In this document: piece by piece, positions 33,403 through 41,642 of the stretch | How the letters are laid out: each line of letters opens with the position of its first letter | Numbering within the stretch: position 1 is the stretch's first letter | From: Rhizobium sp. BK196 | Lineage (GTDB): Bacteria; Pseudomonadota; Alphaproteobacteria; Rhizobiales; Rhizobiaceae | Reading direction: 5' to 3' | NCBI RefSeq assembly: GCF_014193255.1 | Contig: NZ_JACHZB010000010.1 | Location: 186,001 to 250,000, forward strand | Length of the DNA stretch: 64,000 nucleotides | Program-made: the position numbers and the translations under genes | Notes under the pieces: model-generated | Databases searched by the model: none | Told to the model about the DNA's origin: nothing | The model's input: the letters and a program-made list of their open reading frames with translations, nothing else

Positions 33403-33495
33403 TCAGGGATCGCCGGCGCCGCGAATGAAGAAGACGCCGGCAAGCCCGATGAGGACGCAGCACTGCAGCAGAAACATCGGCAATTCGCTCGACAT
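33403..33495 (-). CDS. 30-residue membrane microprotein
   Basis: On the minus strand an ATG at 33495 begins a 30-codon frame: MSSELPMFLLQCCVLIGLAG, then VFFIRGAGDP and a TGA stop. It has a strong GGAAGGA ribosome-binding site seven bases upstream. The predicted product is a single hydrophobic helix (residues about 6-24) with two adjacent cysteines. It fills the 178-base gap between tlpA and hbd. The size, start signal and amphipathic ends suggest a true small membrane protein, not noise, but no function can be stated. It might be translated from the etf-hbd transcript or its own. Confidence 0.55.
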   Translation of the reverse strand: MSSELPMFLLQCCVLIGLAGVFFIRGAGDP

Positions 33496-33544
33496 GATAT
33501 TTCCTTCCGTTCACGGCAAGGAAAGCATTTCGCGGGCGCTTGTT

Positions 33545-33567
33545 CCATTCGCCCGTTCGGGCGATGG
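33545..33567 (-). terminator. hairpin downstream of hbd
   Basis: CGCCC (33550-33554) with GGGCG (33559-33563), extended by CCAT/ATGG (33545-33548, 33564-33567), folds as a stem with a GTTC loop. It lies 7 bases after the hbd stop on the minus strand and before the microprotein. No T-run follows, so it may be a weak terminator or transcript stabiliser. Confidence 0.4.
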
Positions 33568-33573
33568 CCCGGC

Positions 33574-34455
33574 TTAGCGGGTCGGAACAGGTGTCTCGCC
33601 GCGATAGTCGTAGAAGCCGCGGCCGGATTTGCGGCCGAGCCAGCCGGCTTCGACATATTTCACCAGCAGCGGGCAAGGGCGGTATTTGCTGTCGGCGAGG
33701 CCGTCATGCAGAACCTGCATGATCGACAGGCAGGTATCGAGGCCAATAAAATCGGCAAGCTGCAGCGGCCCCATCGGATGGTTGGCGCCGAGCTTCATGG
33801 CGGTGTCGATGGCATCGACCGTGCCGACGCCTTCGTACAGCGTATAGATCGCTTCGTTGATCATCGGCAGCAGGATGCGGTTGACGATGAAGGCTGGGAA
33901 ATCTTCAGCCACCGTCACCGTCTTTTCCAGCGATGCGACGAATTCCCTGGCGGCAGAGAAAGTCGCTTCCTCGGTCGCAATGCCGCGCACCAGCTCCACG
34001 AGCTTCATGACCGGAACCGGGTTCATGAAGTGGATGCCCATGAAGCGCTCGGGGCGGTCCGTTGCGGCCGCAAGACGCGTGATCGACAACGAGGAGGTGT
34101 TGGTGGCAAGGATCGCTTCCGGCTTCAATACCGGACAGACCTGCGCGTAAATCCTGCGCTTGACGCTTTCATCCTCGGTCGCCGCCTCGATCAGAAGATC
34201 GGAGGGGGCAAGATCGTTGACATCGGCTGAGCCGGTGATGCGCGCAAGCGCTGCGCTGCGCTCTTCATCGGTCATCTTGCCGTTCGTCACCTGACGGGCA
34301 AAATTGCCGTTGATGGTGGCAAGGCCGGATTCGATACGATCCTGTGACAGATCGTAGATGTGAACCTTGTATCCTGCGGCGGCCGAAACATGCGCGATGC
34401 CGCAGCCCATCTGGCCCGCACCGATGATACCAATATTCTTCAACACCGCACTCAT
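33574..34455 (-). CDS. 3-hydroxybutyryl-CoA dehydrogenase
   Basis: The enzyme oxidises (S)-3-hydroxybutyryl-CoA with NAD (or the reverse with NADPH). It acts in fatty-acid or polyhydroxybutyrate metabolism. The 293-aa protein has the Rossmann GAGQMG (12-17), HFMNPVPVMKLVE (about 138-150) with the catalytic histidine, NRILLPMINEA and the C-terminal helical domain (FIGLDTCLSIM...GWLGRKSGRGFYDY). Start MSAVLKN (34455). It lies downstream of etfB-etfA on the same strand, so beta-oxidation dehydrogenase and electron-transfer flavoprotein are linked. A hairpin at 34509 separates them. Confidence 0.92.
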   Translation of the reverse strand: MSAVLKNIGIIGAGQMGCGIAHVSAAAGYKVHIYDLSQDRIESGLATINGNFARQVTNGKMTDEERSAALARITGSADVNDLAPSDLLIEAATEDESVKRRIYAQVCPVLKPEAILATNTSSLSITRLAAATDRPERFMGIHFMNPVPVMKLVELVRGIATEEATFSAAREFVASLEKTVTVAEDFPAFIVNRILLPMINEAIYTLYEGVGTVDAIDTAMKLGANHPMGPLQLADFIGLDTCLSIMQVLHDGLADSKYRPCPLLVKYVEAGWLGRKSGRGFYDYRGETPVPTR

Positions 34456-34508
34456 CTCCAACCCCCGCCCGGCATACACCTCCGCGCTGCCGGTATTCTT
34501 ATATGAAA

Positions 34509-34534
34509 TTGCCGGACGAAAGATCGCCCGGCAA
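34509..34534 (-). terminator. candidate terminator after etfA
   Basis: On the minus strand TTGCCGG and CCGGCAA (34528-34534 with 34509-34515) form a perfect 7-bp stem, followed by ATTTCATAT. It is 69-94 bases after the etfA stop and before hbd, so etfBA may end here in part of the transcripts. Confidence 0.45.
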
Positions 34535-34602
34535 AAGTAGTAGACCGATAGAAGACAATTTTCCAGTCATTCGCAAGTGCGAAAAGAAGGCAATCTGCCC
34601 GA

Positions 34603-35532
34603 TCAGAGGGCTTTTTCGAGTTCCGGCAGGACGTCGAAGAGATCGGCGACAAGTCCATAGTCGGCAATCTGGAAGATCGGAGCTTCCTCGTCCTTGTTGA
34701 TCGCGACGATGACCTTGGAGTCCTTCATGCCGGCGAGATGCTGGATTGCACCGGAGATGCCGCAGGCGATGTAGAGCTGCGGGGCAACGACCTTGCCGGT
34801 CTGGCCGACCTGCCAGTCGTTAGGAGCGTAACCGGCATCGACGGCGGCACGCGAGGCGCCGACGGCTGCACCGAGCTTGTCGGCGACCGGCAGAATGACT
34901 TCCTTGAACTTTTCCGCCGAACCGAGCGCACGACCGCCGGAAATGATGATCTTGGCGGAGGTCAGTTCCGGACGCTCGGATGCCGACAGCGCGTCGGATA
35001 CGAAGTTCGAAAGGCCCGGATCGGAAACGGCCGGGATTGCATCGACGGCAGCCGAACCGCCCTCGCCAGCAGAGGCGAAGGAGGCGGTACGTACTGTGAT
35101 GACCTTCTTGGTGTCGGTCGCCTGCACCGTCTGGATCGCATTGCCGGCATAGATCGGACGCTTGAATGTATCGGCCGAGACAACCTCGATGATTTCGGAG
35201 ATCTGGGCGACATCGAGGAGAGCGGCGACGCGCGGCATGACATTCTTGCCGGTCGAGGTCGCAGCGGCGATGATCGTGTCATAGCTGCCGGCCAGCGAAA
35301 TGATCAGGTCGGCGAGCGGCTCGGCGAGGTTGTTGGCGAGTTCGTCGCTTTCGGCGAGCAATACTTTGGAAACGCCGGAAAGCTTCGCAGCCGCGTCCGC
35401 AGCTGTCTTCGCGCCTTTGCCGGCAACAAGAATGTGAACATCTCCGCCGATCTGTGCGGCGGCCGTCAGGGCCTTGGCGGTCTGGTCGGAAAGGGTTGCG
35501 TTGTCGTGGTCAGCCAGAAGAAGAATGGCCAT
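34603..35532 (-). CDS. etfA: electron transfer flavoprotein subunit alpha
   Basis: EtfA holds most of the FAD of the ETF heterodimer, which carries electrons from acyl-CoA and other dehydrogenases to ETF-ubiquinone oxidoreductase. At 309 aa it is standard. The C-terminal FAD domain is clear: GGRALGSAEKFK (about 199-210), PVADKLGAAVGASRAAVDAGY, QVGQTGKVVAPQLY and a ending DYGLVADLFDVLPEL. It starts 23 bases after etfB, in the same operon. A LiuR-like palindrome stands upstream of etfB. Confidence 0.96.
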   Translation of the reverse strand: MAILLLADHDNATLSDQTAKALTAAAQIGGDVHILVAGKGAKTAADAAAKLSGVSKVLLAESDELANNLAEPLADLIISLAGSYDTIIAAATSTGKNVMPRVAALLDVAQISEIIEVVSADTFKRPIYAGNAIQTVQATDTKKVITVRTASFASAGEGGSAAVDAIPAVSDPGLSNFVSDALSASERPELTSAKIIISGGRALGSAEKFKEVILPVADKLGAAVGASRAAVDAGYAPNDWQVGQTGKVVAPQLYIACGISGAIQHLAGMKDSKVIVAINKDEEAPIFQIADYGLVADLFDVLPELEKAL

Positions 35533-35555
35533 GGTCGTAATTCCTTTCTCGAACC

Positions 35556-36305
35556 TTAGAGGACGCCGGCTTCGTTCTTGAGCTTGTCGACAAGCTCGGC
35601 GACCGACTTCACCTTCACGCCCGCCTTGCGCCCGGACGGTTCTTCCGTCTTCAGCACCTTAAGGCGCGGCGCAGTGGAAACGCCGAAATCGGCAGGGGTC
35701 TTCTTGTCGAGCGGCTTCTTCTTCGCCTTCATGATGTTCGGCAGCGTGGCGTAGCGCGGCTCGTTCAAACGCAGGTCGGTCGTGACGACGGCTGGAAGCT
35801 TGACCTTGATCGTCTGCAGGCCGCCGTCGATCTCGCGGGTGACAGTGGCGCTGTCGCCCTCGATCGCGATCTTGGAGGCAAAGGTCGCCTGTGCGGAGCC
35901 GAGGAGGGCTGCCAGCATCTGGCCGGTCTGATTGGAATCGTCATCGATCGCCTGCTTGCCGACGATAACAAGGCCCGGCTTTTCGGCGTCTGCAATACCC
36001 TTGAGGATCTTTGCCACAGTGAGCGGCTCGACGGCGTCATCAGTCTCGACGAGAATGGCGCGGTCGGCGCCCATGGCGAGCGCGGTGCGTAAAGTTTCCT
36101 CTGCCTTGGCCGGGCCGATCGAGACGACGACCACTTCCTCGGCCTTGCCGGCTTCCTTCAGGCGAAGGGCTTCCTCGACCGAAATCTCGTCGAACGGGTT
36201 CATCGACATCTTGACGTTGGCAAGGTCGACGCCCGAGCCATCCGGCTTGACGCGGATCTTCACGTTGTAATCGACAACGCGCTTCACTGGGACGAGAATT
36301 TTCAT
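35556..36305 (-). CDS. etfB: electron transfer flavoprotein subunit beta
   Basis: EtfB binds AMP and pairs with EtfA. The 249-aa protein starts MKILVPVKRVVDYNVKIRVK, with the AMP-binding region VIVGKQAIDDDSNQTGQMLAA (about 113-133) and the TTDLRLNEPRYATLPNIMKAKKK motif (about 175-197). These match the EtfB recognition-loop family. It is the first gene of the etfB-etfA unit, likely joined by hbd. Its upstream region has an imperfect palindrome with three ACGT repeats (36462-36489). Confidence 0.96.
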   Translation of the reverse strand: MKILVPVKRVVDYNVKIRVKPDGSGVDLANVKMSMNPFDEISVEEALRLKEAGKAEEVVVVSIGPAKAEETLRTALAMGADRAILVETDDAVEPLTVAKILKGIADAEKPGLVIVGKQAIDDDSNQTGQMLAALLGSAQATFASKIAIEGDSATVTREIDGGLQTIKVKLPAVVTTDLRLNEPRYATLPNIMKAKKKPLDKKTPADFGVSTAPRLKVLKTEEPSGRKAGVKVKSVAELVDKLKNEAGVL

Positions 36306-36461
36306 GGGGTCCTTCCTTCGAACAGAGATGGGCCTTCAACAGAGACGTCTGGGAAAATGCGCGCTCGGGCGCCGCTCCGATTGTCGAATGGCGACATGGA
36401 TACGCGTTTTTCCTCCAAATACAACGCTTCCGTGACGCAGCCGGTCGATTTGAACGGCAAT

Positions 36462-36489
36462 ATATTAACGTTTACGTTCACGTCAATAT
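36462..36489. promoter_or_regulatory. LiuR-like operator in the etfB upstream region
   Basis: A 28-base near-palindrome ATATTAACG...ACGTCAATAT contains three ACGT cores. The segment TTTACGTTCACGTCAA (36471-36486) fits the sites described for the MerR-type regulator LiuR (TTkACGTnnACGTmAA type) that controls branched-chain amino acid and acyl-CoA catabolism. It lies 157-184 bases upstream of etfB and ends at the rhomboid stop codon. The motif match is from memory. Confidence 0.5.
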
Positions 36490-37274
36490 CAAAGCTTATC
36501 TCGACCCCAGGGCAGGCGCGGCGGCACAGGCATGCCCGAGGCGGTGACACGAATGGGAGTTGGCCGATCCTTGACGGCGCGCGGCATGACGATCTGCCGG
36601 TCGAATAGCGGCACGCCCGGCCGGCGCAGGATGAGAACGAGCAGGGTACCCGCGATGATTCCGCCGACATGTGCGCCCCACGAGACGTTACCATCAGGAT
36701 CGACCAATAGCATGAAAAACTGCTGACCGACCCAGAGCAGGAGCGGGATGAAGGCCGGCAGCGGTAATGGCACGCGGAAGAAGACCAGCACCCAGACCCG
36801 CACGCGCGGATGCAGCATCAGATAGGCCGCCACCACGCCGGAAATCGCGCCCGATGCACCGACGAGGGGCGCTTCCGACGTCGTCGACAGCAGGCCGTGG
36901 CAAAGGGCACCGGCGGCAGCGCAGGCGAGGTAGAAGATGAGGAAACGCAAATGTCCCATTGCATCCTCGACATTATCGCCGAAGACCCAGAGGAAGATCA
37001 TGTTGCCGGCAAGATGCCAGAAGCTCGTATGGATGAAGGAATAGGTGATGTAGGTAGCGGCTTCCGGCACCATCTCCAGTCCCGGCGCCAGCATGGCATG
37101 GCCGAAGATGATAGCCGGGATATAGCCGAGGCCGACGGTTGCCGCCTGTGCGACTTGCTCGCTTTCGACTGCCGTGAAGATCCAGGCGGCTATATTTACC
37201 GCCATCAGGCCGAGCGTGATCCACTGAACCCTAATGTGTTTCAGCGTATTGGCATCGTGTAGCGGTATGAACAT
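36489..37274 (-). CDS. rhomboid family intramembrane serine protease
   Basis: This 261-aa protein has six or seven transmembrane helices. The catalytic serine is S141 in GASG (139-142), the active-site histidine H202 lies in WGAHVGG, and the oxyanion residues are H87 and N91 in FWHLAGN. It cleaves single-pass membrane proteins within the bilayer. The cytoplasmic C-terminus is Pro/Arg-rich. It lies upstream of etfB on the same strand, separated by 183 bases that hold the operator-like palindrome, so it is probably a separate unit. Confidence 0.92.
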   Translation of the reverse strand: MFIPLHDANTLKHIRVQWITLGLMAVNIAAWIFTAVESEQVAQAATVGLGYIPAIIFGHAMLAPGLEMVPEAATYITYSFIHTSFWHLAGNMIFLWVFGDNVEDAMGHLRFLIFYLACAAAGALCHGLLSTTSEAPLVGASGAISGVVAAYLMLHPRVRVWVLVFFRVPLPLPAFIPLLLWVGQQFFMLLVDPDGNVSWGAHVGGIIAGTLLVLILRRPGVPLFDRQIVMPRAVKDRPTPIRVTASGMPVPPRLPWGRDKL

Positions 37275-37310
37275 GAAGGCCTGCCCCGGGCGATCGTGAC
37301 GGCTGCGAAC

Positions 37311-37889
37311 CTACCTGTTTTTCCCGGGAACCCAAAGCACATCTGCCTTGCCACCATTATTTGCATGACGGGCAGCAACGAATAGGAAATCGGAAAGGCG
37401 GTTCACATACTGGAGGGCCGCGGCACTCACCATTTCTCCGTCGCTTCTGGCGAGCGCCACCATCAGCCGTTCGGCCCGGCGCGCGATCGTGCGGGCGAGG
37501 TGCAGGTGGACGGCCGCAGCGCTGCCGCCAGGCAAAACGAACGATTTCAGTGGCTGCAGTTCCGCATTCAGCCGGTCGATATCCTGCTCCAGCCGTGTGA
37601 CTTGGCTTTTGACGATGCGCAGCGGTTCGTAGGCCGGCGGCTCAGCTGTTTCAGGCGTGGCGAGATCGGCGCCGAGATCGAAGAGGTCGTTCTGGATCAG
37701 CGCCAGCATGGCGTCGAGTTCGGGCAGGTCTGCCGTATGCAGCCTTGCGACGCCGATTGCCGAATTGGTTTCGTCGATGGTTCCGTAGGCCTCGACGCGC
37801 AGGTCGTGTTTGGCGCGGCGCGGACCGGAGACCAGCGCGGTCGTGCCGTCGTCGCCGGTTCTGGTGTAGATTTTGTTGAGTTTTACCAT
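37311..37889 (-). CDS. cob(I)yrinic acid a,c-diamide adenosyltransferase, PduO type
   Basis: The enzyme transfers the adenosyl group from ATP to the cobalt of cobalamin, making coenzyme B12. The 192-aa protein shows YTRTGDDGTTALVSG (about 8-22) for ATP binding and VLPGGSAAAVHLHLARTIARRAER (about 120-143) with the catalytic arginines. The gene sits 14 bases downstream of a small two-helix protein gene on the same strand. Together with cobST at 7-10 kb, the window supports full aerobic B12 synthesis. The symbol is left open because PduO-type enzymes are named variously. Confidence 0.9.
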   Translation of the reverse strand: MVKLNKIYTRTGDDGTTALVSGPRRAKHDLRVEAYGTIDETNSAIGVARLHTADLPELDAMLALIQNDLFDLGADLATPETAEPPAYEPLRIVKSQVTRLEQDIDRLNAELQPLKSFVLPGGSAAAVHLHLARTIARRAERLMVALARSDGEMVSAAALQYVNRLSDFLFVAARHANNGGKADVLWVPGKNR

Positions 37890-37903
37890 CGCCGGCTCGC
37901 AGA

Positions 37904-38107
37904 TCAGCTCGGGCGTCCGCCGCCGGTCAGCCAGAGCGTCAGCATAATGAGGATGACGGCGATCGCCTGCAGCAGCACGCGCAGCTGCATCAGTTTGTTG
38001 GAAAGATTCGCATCGCCACCCTTCATCATGTTGAACAGGCCGCGGATCAGCACGAGGGCGACGAGGCCCATGACGATGATCGCGATGACGTAGGTGACTG
38101 TGGACAT
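37904..38107 (-). CDS. small twin-transmembrane protein (HIG1-like)
   Basis: This 67-aa protein has two helices, about 5-24 (TYVIAIIVMGLVALVLIRGL) and 43-60 (VLLQAIAVILIMLTLWL). They are separated by a loop with MMKGGDANLSNKLMQLR, the hypoxia-induced gene 1 (HIG1) type layout. In mitochondria and Alphaproteobacteria such proteins associate with cytochrome oxidase. It is immediately upstream of the cobalamin adenosyltransferase gene, with 14 bases between them. Function here is inferred from the family only. Confidence 0.7.
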   Translation of the reverse strand: MSTVTYVIAIIVMGLVALVLIRGLFNMMKGGDANLSNKLMQLRVLLQAIAVILIMLTLWLTGGGRPS

Positions 38108-38125
38108 GGCAGTCTCTTTTCTTTT

Positions 38126-38959
38126 TCAGTCCGTCCAGCGCATCAGGCGGTAGAAGAGATTGGCCGGAAGCAGTCTCTTCAACAATATGCCCTGTTTAGC
38201 CGGAGTGGTTACGGGATAATGTGGCTTCGGATTTCTCGAGTTCAATGCATGCGTCAATACCGCATAGACCGCCTCGGGGCCAAGCTTGTGGCGGTTGACC
38301 GGGCCTGAGCCTTCAAGGCGGGCAAGCTGCCGGCGGTACTCGACCGCGTGCGGCGAGTTTTCGAGGTCGATATGCTCCTTGAACTTCGTCAGGGCGTTGG
38401 CCGTAAAGCGCGTGGCGATCGGCCCCGGTTCGATCAGGCTCACATGAATGCCGCTTCCCTGCAGCTCCATGCGCAGGGTGATGCTCAGGCCTTCGAGCGC
38501 GAATTTCGAGGCGGTATAGGCGCCGCGATAGCGGTAGGGCACGAGGCCCAGGATTGAGGAACATTGCACGATGCGGCCTTGGCCGCGCTGGCGCATGAAG
38601 GGAATGACCTGCCGCGTCACTTCGTGCCAGCCGAAGAAGTTTGCTTCGAACTGATCGCGCAATGCCTGTGTCGGGAGATCCTCAACCGCGCCCGGCTGTC
38701 CATAGGCGCCATTGTTGAACAGCGCATCGATCCTGTCGCCGCTGCGCTCGCAGACTGCCGCCACGAGTGCCGAAATCGTTTCGGGCTGAGTGTAGTCCAT
38801 CAGAAAGGCTTCGATGCCGTCCGCTTCGAGGGCCTGCCGATCCTCCACCTTGCGTACCGTGGCGAAAGCACGCCAACCATCCGCTTTCAGGGCGCGCACG
38901 CAATAGGCGCCGATGCCGGAAGAGCATCCGGTCACGACGATGGTGCGCTGATCGGCCAT
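38126..38959 (-). CDS. short-chain dehydrogenase/reductase
   Basis: This 277-aa classical SDR has TGCSSGIG (10-17) for the cofactor, the NNGAYG stretch near 82-87, S134/S135 and the Y148-x3-K152 catalytic pair (YTASK). The rest fits an SDR with a C-terminal substrate helix (KLGPEAVYAVLTHALNSRNP). Start ATG 38959 has AGGA eight bases upstream. The substrate is unknown. It is divergent from the YihY gene (start 39028), with a 68-base gap, and in tandem with the twin-TM gene. Confidence 0.88.
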   Translation of the reverse strand: MADQRTIVVTGCSSGIGAYCVRALKADGWRAFATVRKVEDRQALEADGIEAFLMDYTQPETISALVAAVCERSGDRIDALFNNGAYGQPGAVEDLPTQALRDQFEANFFGWHEVTRQVIPFMRQRGQGRIVQCSSILGLVPYRYRGAYTASKFALEGLSITLRMELQGSGIHVSLIEPGPIATRFTANALTKFKEHIDLENSPHAVEYRRQLARLEGSGPVNRHKLGPEAVYAVLTHALNSRNPKPHYPVTTPAKQGILLKRLLPANLFYRLMRWTD

Positions 38960-39027
38960 TCGATGATTCCTGTACAAAATGGGACTCGTTTCCCATATTC
39001 GCGAAAAGGATACAATTGGGAAGCCGA

Positions 39028-39999
39028 ATGCCTAAATTCCTGCGCACGCTCTATGATGTGGTCTACGACGCCATCTGCCACCTCATCGAGGACGACGGCT
39101 TCGCCATGGCGAGCCATGTGGCGCTTTCCACCCTGCTTGCAGTCTTTCCCTTCCTGATCTTCGGCACTGCGCTTGCCAATTTTCTTGGCGCCGACCAATT
39201 TTCCACCACGGCCATCCATCTGATCTTCGATACATGGCCGGAAGCCATCGCCAAGCCGCTGGCCGACCAGGTGGTGCAGGTGTTGACGATTCCTCGCGGC
39301 GGGCTGCTGACCATCTCTGTGCTTGCGGCTGCCTATTTCGCCTCGAACGGTGTCGAGGCGCTCAGAATCTCGCTCAATCGCGCCTATCGTGTGCAGGAAA
39401 CCCGGCCCTGGTATCTCACGCGTCTTGCGAGCCTCGGCTATGTCCTCATCGCTGTGATCATCTTTGCAGCCATCAGCATTCTGCTTGTCGCAGTTCCCGT
39501 GGGTCTTGATTATGCACGCGACTGGCTGCTGCATAACGAAACGCTCGAATGGCTTCCCGTCACCATTCGTCAATGGTTGCCCGTTATCGTCGACATACTC
39601 GAAATTGTTTTCAGCTGGCGCATTTATGGCACGCTCGTCATGCTGACGATTGCCCTGCTTGTCGTCCATCTCTGGTTGCCCTCCGGCAAGCGTCACGTTT
39701 TCGACGTCGTTCCGGGCGTGTTTCTGACCTTGGTAGCCTGGCTCATCGGCGCGCTGATTTTTGCCTATTATCTTGCGACCTTCGCCAATTACACGGCTAC
39801 GTATGCCGGGCTGGCGTCCGTCATGATCGTGCTGATCTTTCTCTACATGGTGGGCGTCATCTTCATCGTCGGCGCGGAGATCAATGCAGCGCTCATGAAG
39901 TTCCGGGTGCTGCGCAATTTCTCGCGAACTTTCTCGGTGGTCGGACGTGACCACGCTGCTGGTTCAAAGTCCGACAAGACGGCGAATATCGGCAGCTGA
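39028..39999 (+). CDS. YihY/virulence factor BrkB family membrane protein
   Basis: This 323-aa protein has six transmembrane helices (about 35-60, 95-115, 140-165, 190-212, 222-245 and 255-280 by eye). It has the YihY motifs DDGFAMASHVALSTLLAVFPF (about 24-44) and AYFASNGVEALRISLNRAY (about 107-125), and VVPGVFLTLVAWLIGALIF. Function is uncertain; the family was once wrongly called ribonuclease BN. The product ends with a soluble cytoplasmic tail overlapping the end of gluQ by 36 bases on the opposite strand. The longer upstream frame is not supported. Confidence 0.87.
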   Translation: MPKFLRTLYDVVYDAICHLIEDDGFAMASHVALSTLLAVFPFLIFGTALANFLGADQFSTTAIHLIFDTWPEAIAKPLADQVVQVLTIPRGGLLTISVLAAAYFASNGVEALRISLNRAYRVQETRPWYLTRLASLGYVLIAVIIFAAISILLVAVPVGLDYARDWLLHNETLEWLPVTIRQWLPVIVDILEIVFSWRIYGTLVMLTIALLVVHLWLPSGKRHVFDVVPGVFLTLVAWLIGALIFAYYLATFANYTATYAGLASVMIVLIFLYMVGVIFIVGAEINAALMKFRVLRNFSRTFSVVGRDHAAGSKSDKTANIGS

Positions 40000-40845
40000 C
40001 AGCCCTTTGGCACGCAGTTCCGCAAGGCCGGTATCGCCCTCACTCTTTGAAAGCTTGCGGCCGTCTGCATCCACGACGAGGCGATGATGGTGGTAGACGG
40101 GCTGCGGCAGGTTGAGCAGGTTCTGCAGCAGCCTGTGCACCGAGGTGGCGTGGAAGAGGTCGAGGCCGCGCACGACATGGGTCACGCCCTGCAGCGCATC
40201 GTCGATGACGACGGAGAGATGGTAGCTCGAAGGGGCATCCGAGCGTGAGAGAACAACGTCGCCCCAAGCGGCGGGCTCGGCCAGGATTTCGCCCTTTCGT
40301 TTGTCGCCGGTCTCCATCCAGAACAGCGGTTCGCCGATCACATCCAATGCGCTGTTCATGTCGAGCCGCCATGCATGTTTGAGACCGGAGACCAGCATCG
40401 CATCGCGTTCTTCCTCGCTGCGGTCACGGTCGTCGGCTGGGTAGTGCGGCGTGCCGTCTGGATCGCGCGGCCAGGTTTCGTCCATTCTCTCATAGGCGGC
40501 GACGCGTGTTTTGACTTCACCGCGCGTCAGGAAGGAAGGATAAACCAGTCCGCGTTCGATCAGTGAATGAAGGGCCGCCTGATATTCGGAAAAATGTTCC
40601 TGCTGGCGACGGACCGGCTGTTCCCACTCAATGCCAAGCCATTCGAGATCGGTGTAGATGCCGGATTCGAATTCGGGTGTACAACGCGTCAGATCGATGT
40701 CTTCGATACGCAGCAGCAGCCGGCCGTCTGCGGCCTTGGCCATGTCATCGTTCAGGAAAGCCGACAGCGCGTGACCGAGATGCAGCGGCCCATTGGGGCT
40801 CGGGGCGAAACGGAAGACGGGTTTTTGACGCGGAGTCGTGATCAT
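39964..40845 (-). CDS. gluQ: glutamyl-Q tRNA(Asp) synthetase
   Basis: GluQ attaches glutamate to the queuosine base of tRNA-Asp. It is a truncated glutamyl-tRNA synthetase catalytic core of 293 aa lacking the anticodon-binding domain. The HIGH-type motif is HLGH (22-25) in APSPNGPLHLGHALSAF, and the KMSKS-type motif is KLSKS (264-268). Start MITTPRQ (40845). The 3' end overlaps YihY (convergent) by 36 bases, and the 5' side faces the AlkA-like gene. The presence of a queuosine-precursor transporter at 12-13 kb fits queuosine use. Confidence 0.93.
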   Translation of the reverse strand: MITTPRQKPVFRFAPSPNGPLHLGHALSAFLNDDMAKAADGRLLLRIEDIDLTRCTPEFESGIYTDLEWLGIEWEQPVRRQQEHFSEYQAALHSLIERGLVYPSFLTRGEVKTRVAAYERMDETWPRDPDGTPHYPADDRDRSEEERDAMLVSGLKHAWRLDMNSALDVIGEPLFWMETGDKRKGEILAEPAAWGDVVLSRSDAPSSYHLSVVIDDALQGVTHVVRGLDLFHATSVHRLLQNLLNLPQPVYHHHRLVVDADGRKLSKSEGDTGLAELRAKGLSAADIRRLVGL

Positions 40846-40858
40846 GCTTTCTTTTGGC

Positions 40859-41530
40859 ATGGATTTGAAGCGATCGCGAGGCAAGGTGCGGGTCATCGTC
40901 AATGAAAAGGATATTGAAGAGGGGCTTGCCGCTCTTGTTGCTCTCGATCCACGGCTCGTAGCGATTGCCAGGGAAGCCGGTCCTGTTCCGCTCAGGCTGC
41001 GCGAGCCGGGCTTTGCCGGCCTTGCCCATATCATCGTTTCGCAGATGGTATCTCGCGCCAGCGCCGAGGCGATCTGGCGGCGGATGCAGCCGGCGAGCGG
41101 ACTGCTGAGCGCGGAGACGTATCTCCTGTTTCATCCGGAGGCCTGGCGCGAATTCGGGCTTTCCCGTGCCAAGGCCGACGCGCTGACGCGGATTGCGCAA
41201 GCCGTCGCTTCCGGGCGAATCGATCTGCAAGGGCTGGTTCAAAAGCCACCTGCCGAAGCACTCGCAGAACTGACTGCGCAGAAGGGAATCGGGCCGTGGA
41301 CGGCAGAAGTCTATTTGATGTTCTGCGGCGGGCATGCGGATGTTTTTCCAGCGGGTGACGTGGCGCTTCAGGCGGCGGTCGCTGCGGCATTCGGTCTCGC
41401 TGAACGCCCGCAAGCCAAGGTACTTGCAGGGCTTGCGGAAATCTGGTCGCCCTGGCGCTCAGTCGCAGCCCGGCTCTTCTGGGCTTATTACGCCGCAAAA
41501 ATGCGTCGTGACGTGCTGCCGGTCGGCTAA
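40859..41530 (+). CDS. DNA-3-methyladenine glycosylase II (AlkA-like)
   Basis: This 223-aa HhH-GPD superfamily base-excision enzyme excises alkylated bases. The helix-hairpin-helix motif is LTAQKGIGPWTAEVYLMFC (about 142-160), followed by VFPAGDVALQ with the catalytic aspartate. It lacks the long N-terminal domain of E. coli AlkA, so it resembles the compact form frequent in Alphaproteobacteria. Start ATG 40859 is uncertain (an in-frame ATG at 40838 overlaps gluQ). It is divergent from gluQ with very little or no spacer. Confidence 0.85.
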   Translation: MDLKRSRGKVRVIVNEKDIEEGLAALVALDPRLVAIAREAGPVPLRLREPGFAGLAHIIVSQMVSRASAEAIWRRMQPASGLLSAETYLLFHPEAWREFGLSRAKADALTRIAQAVASGRIDLQGLVQKPPAEALAELTAQKGIGPWTAEVYLMFCGGHADVFPAGDVALQAAVAAAFGLAERPQAKVLAGLAEIWSPWRSVAARLFWAYYAAKMRRDVLPVG

Positions 41531-41642
41531 CGGATGCCGTCCCTCAATTTGCCTTTATCCCCTGAATTTATTGGACTTCACAATCCTGTAACAACCGGCC
41601 TAATATACAAGTGCAGATGCCGAATCGATCCAGGAGGGCTCC

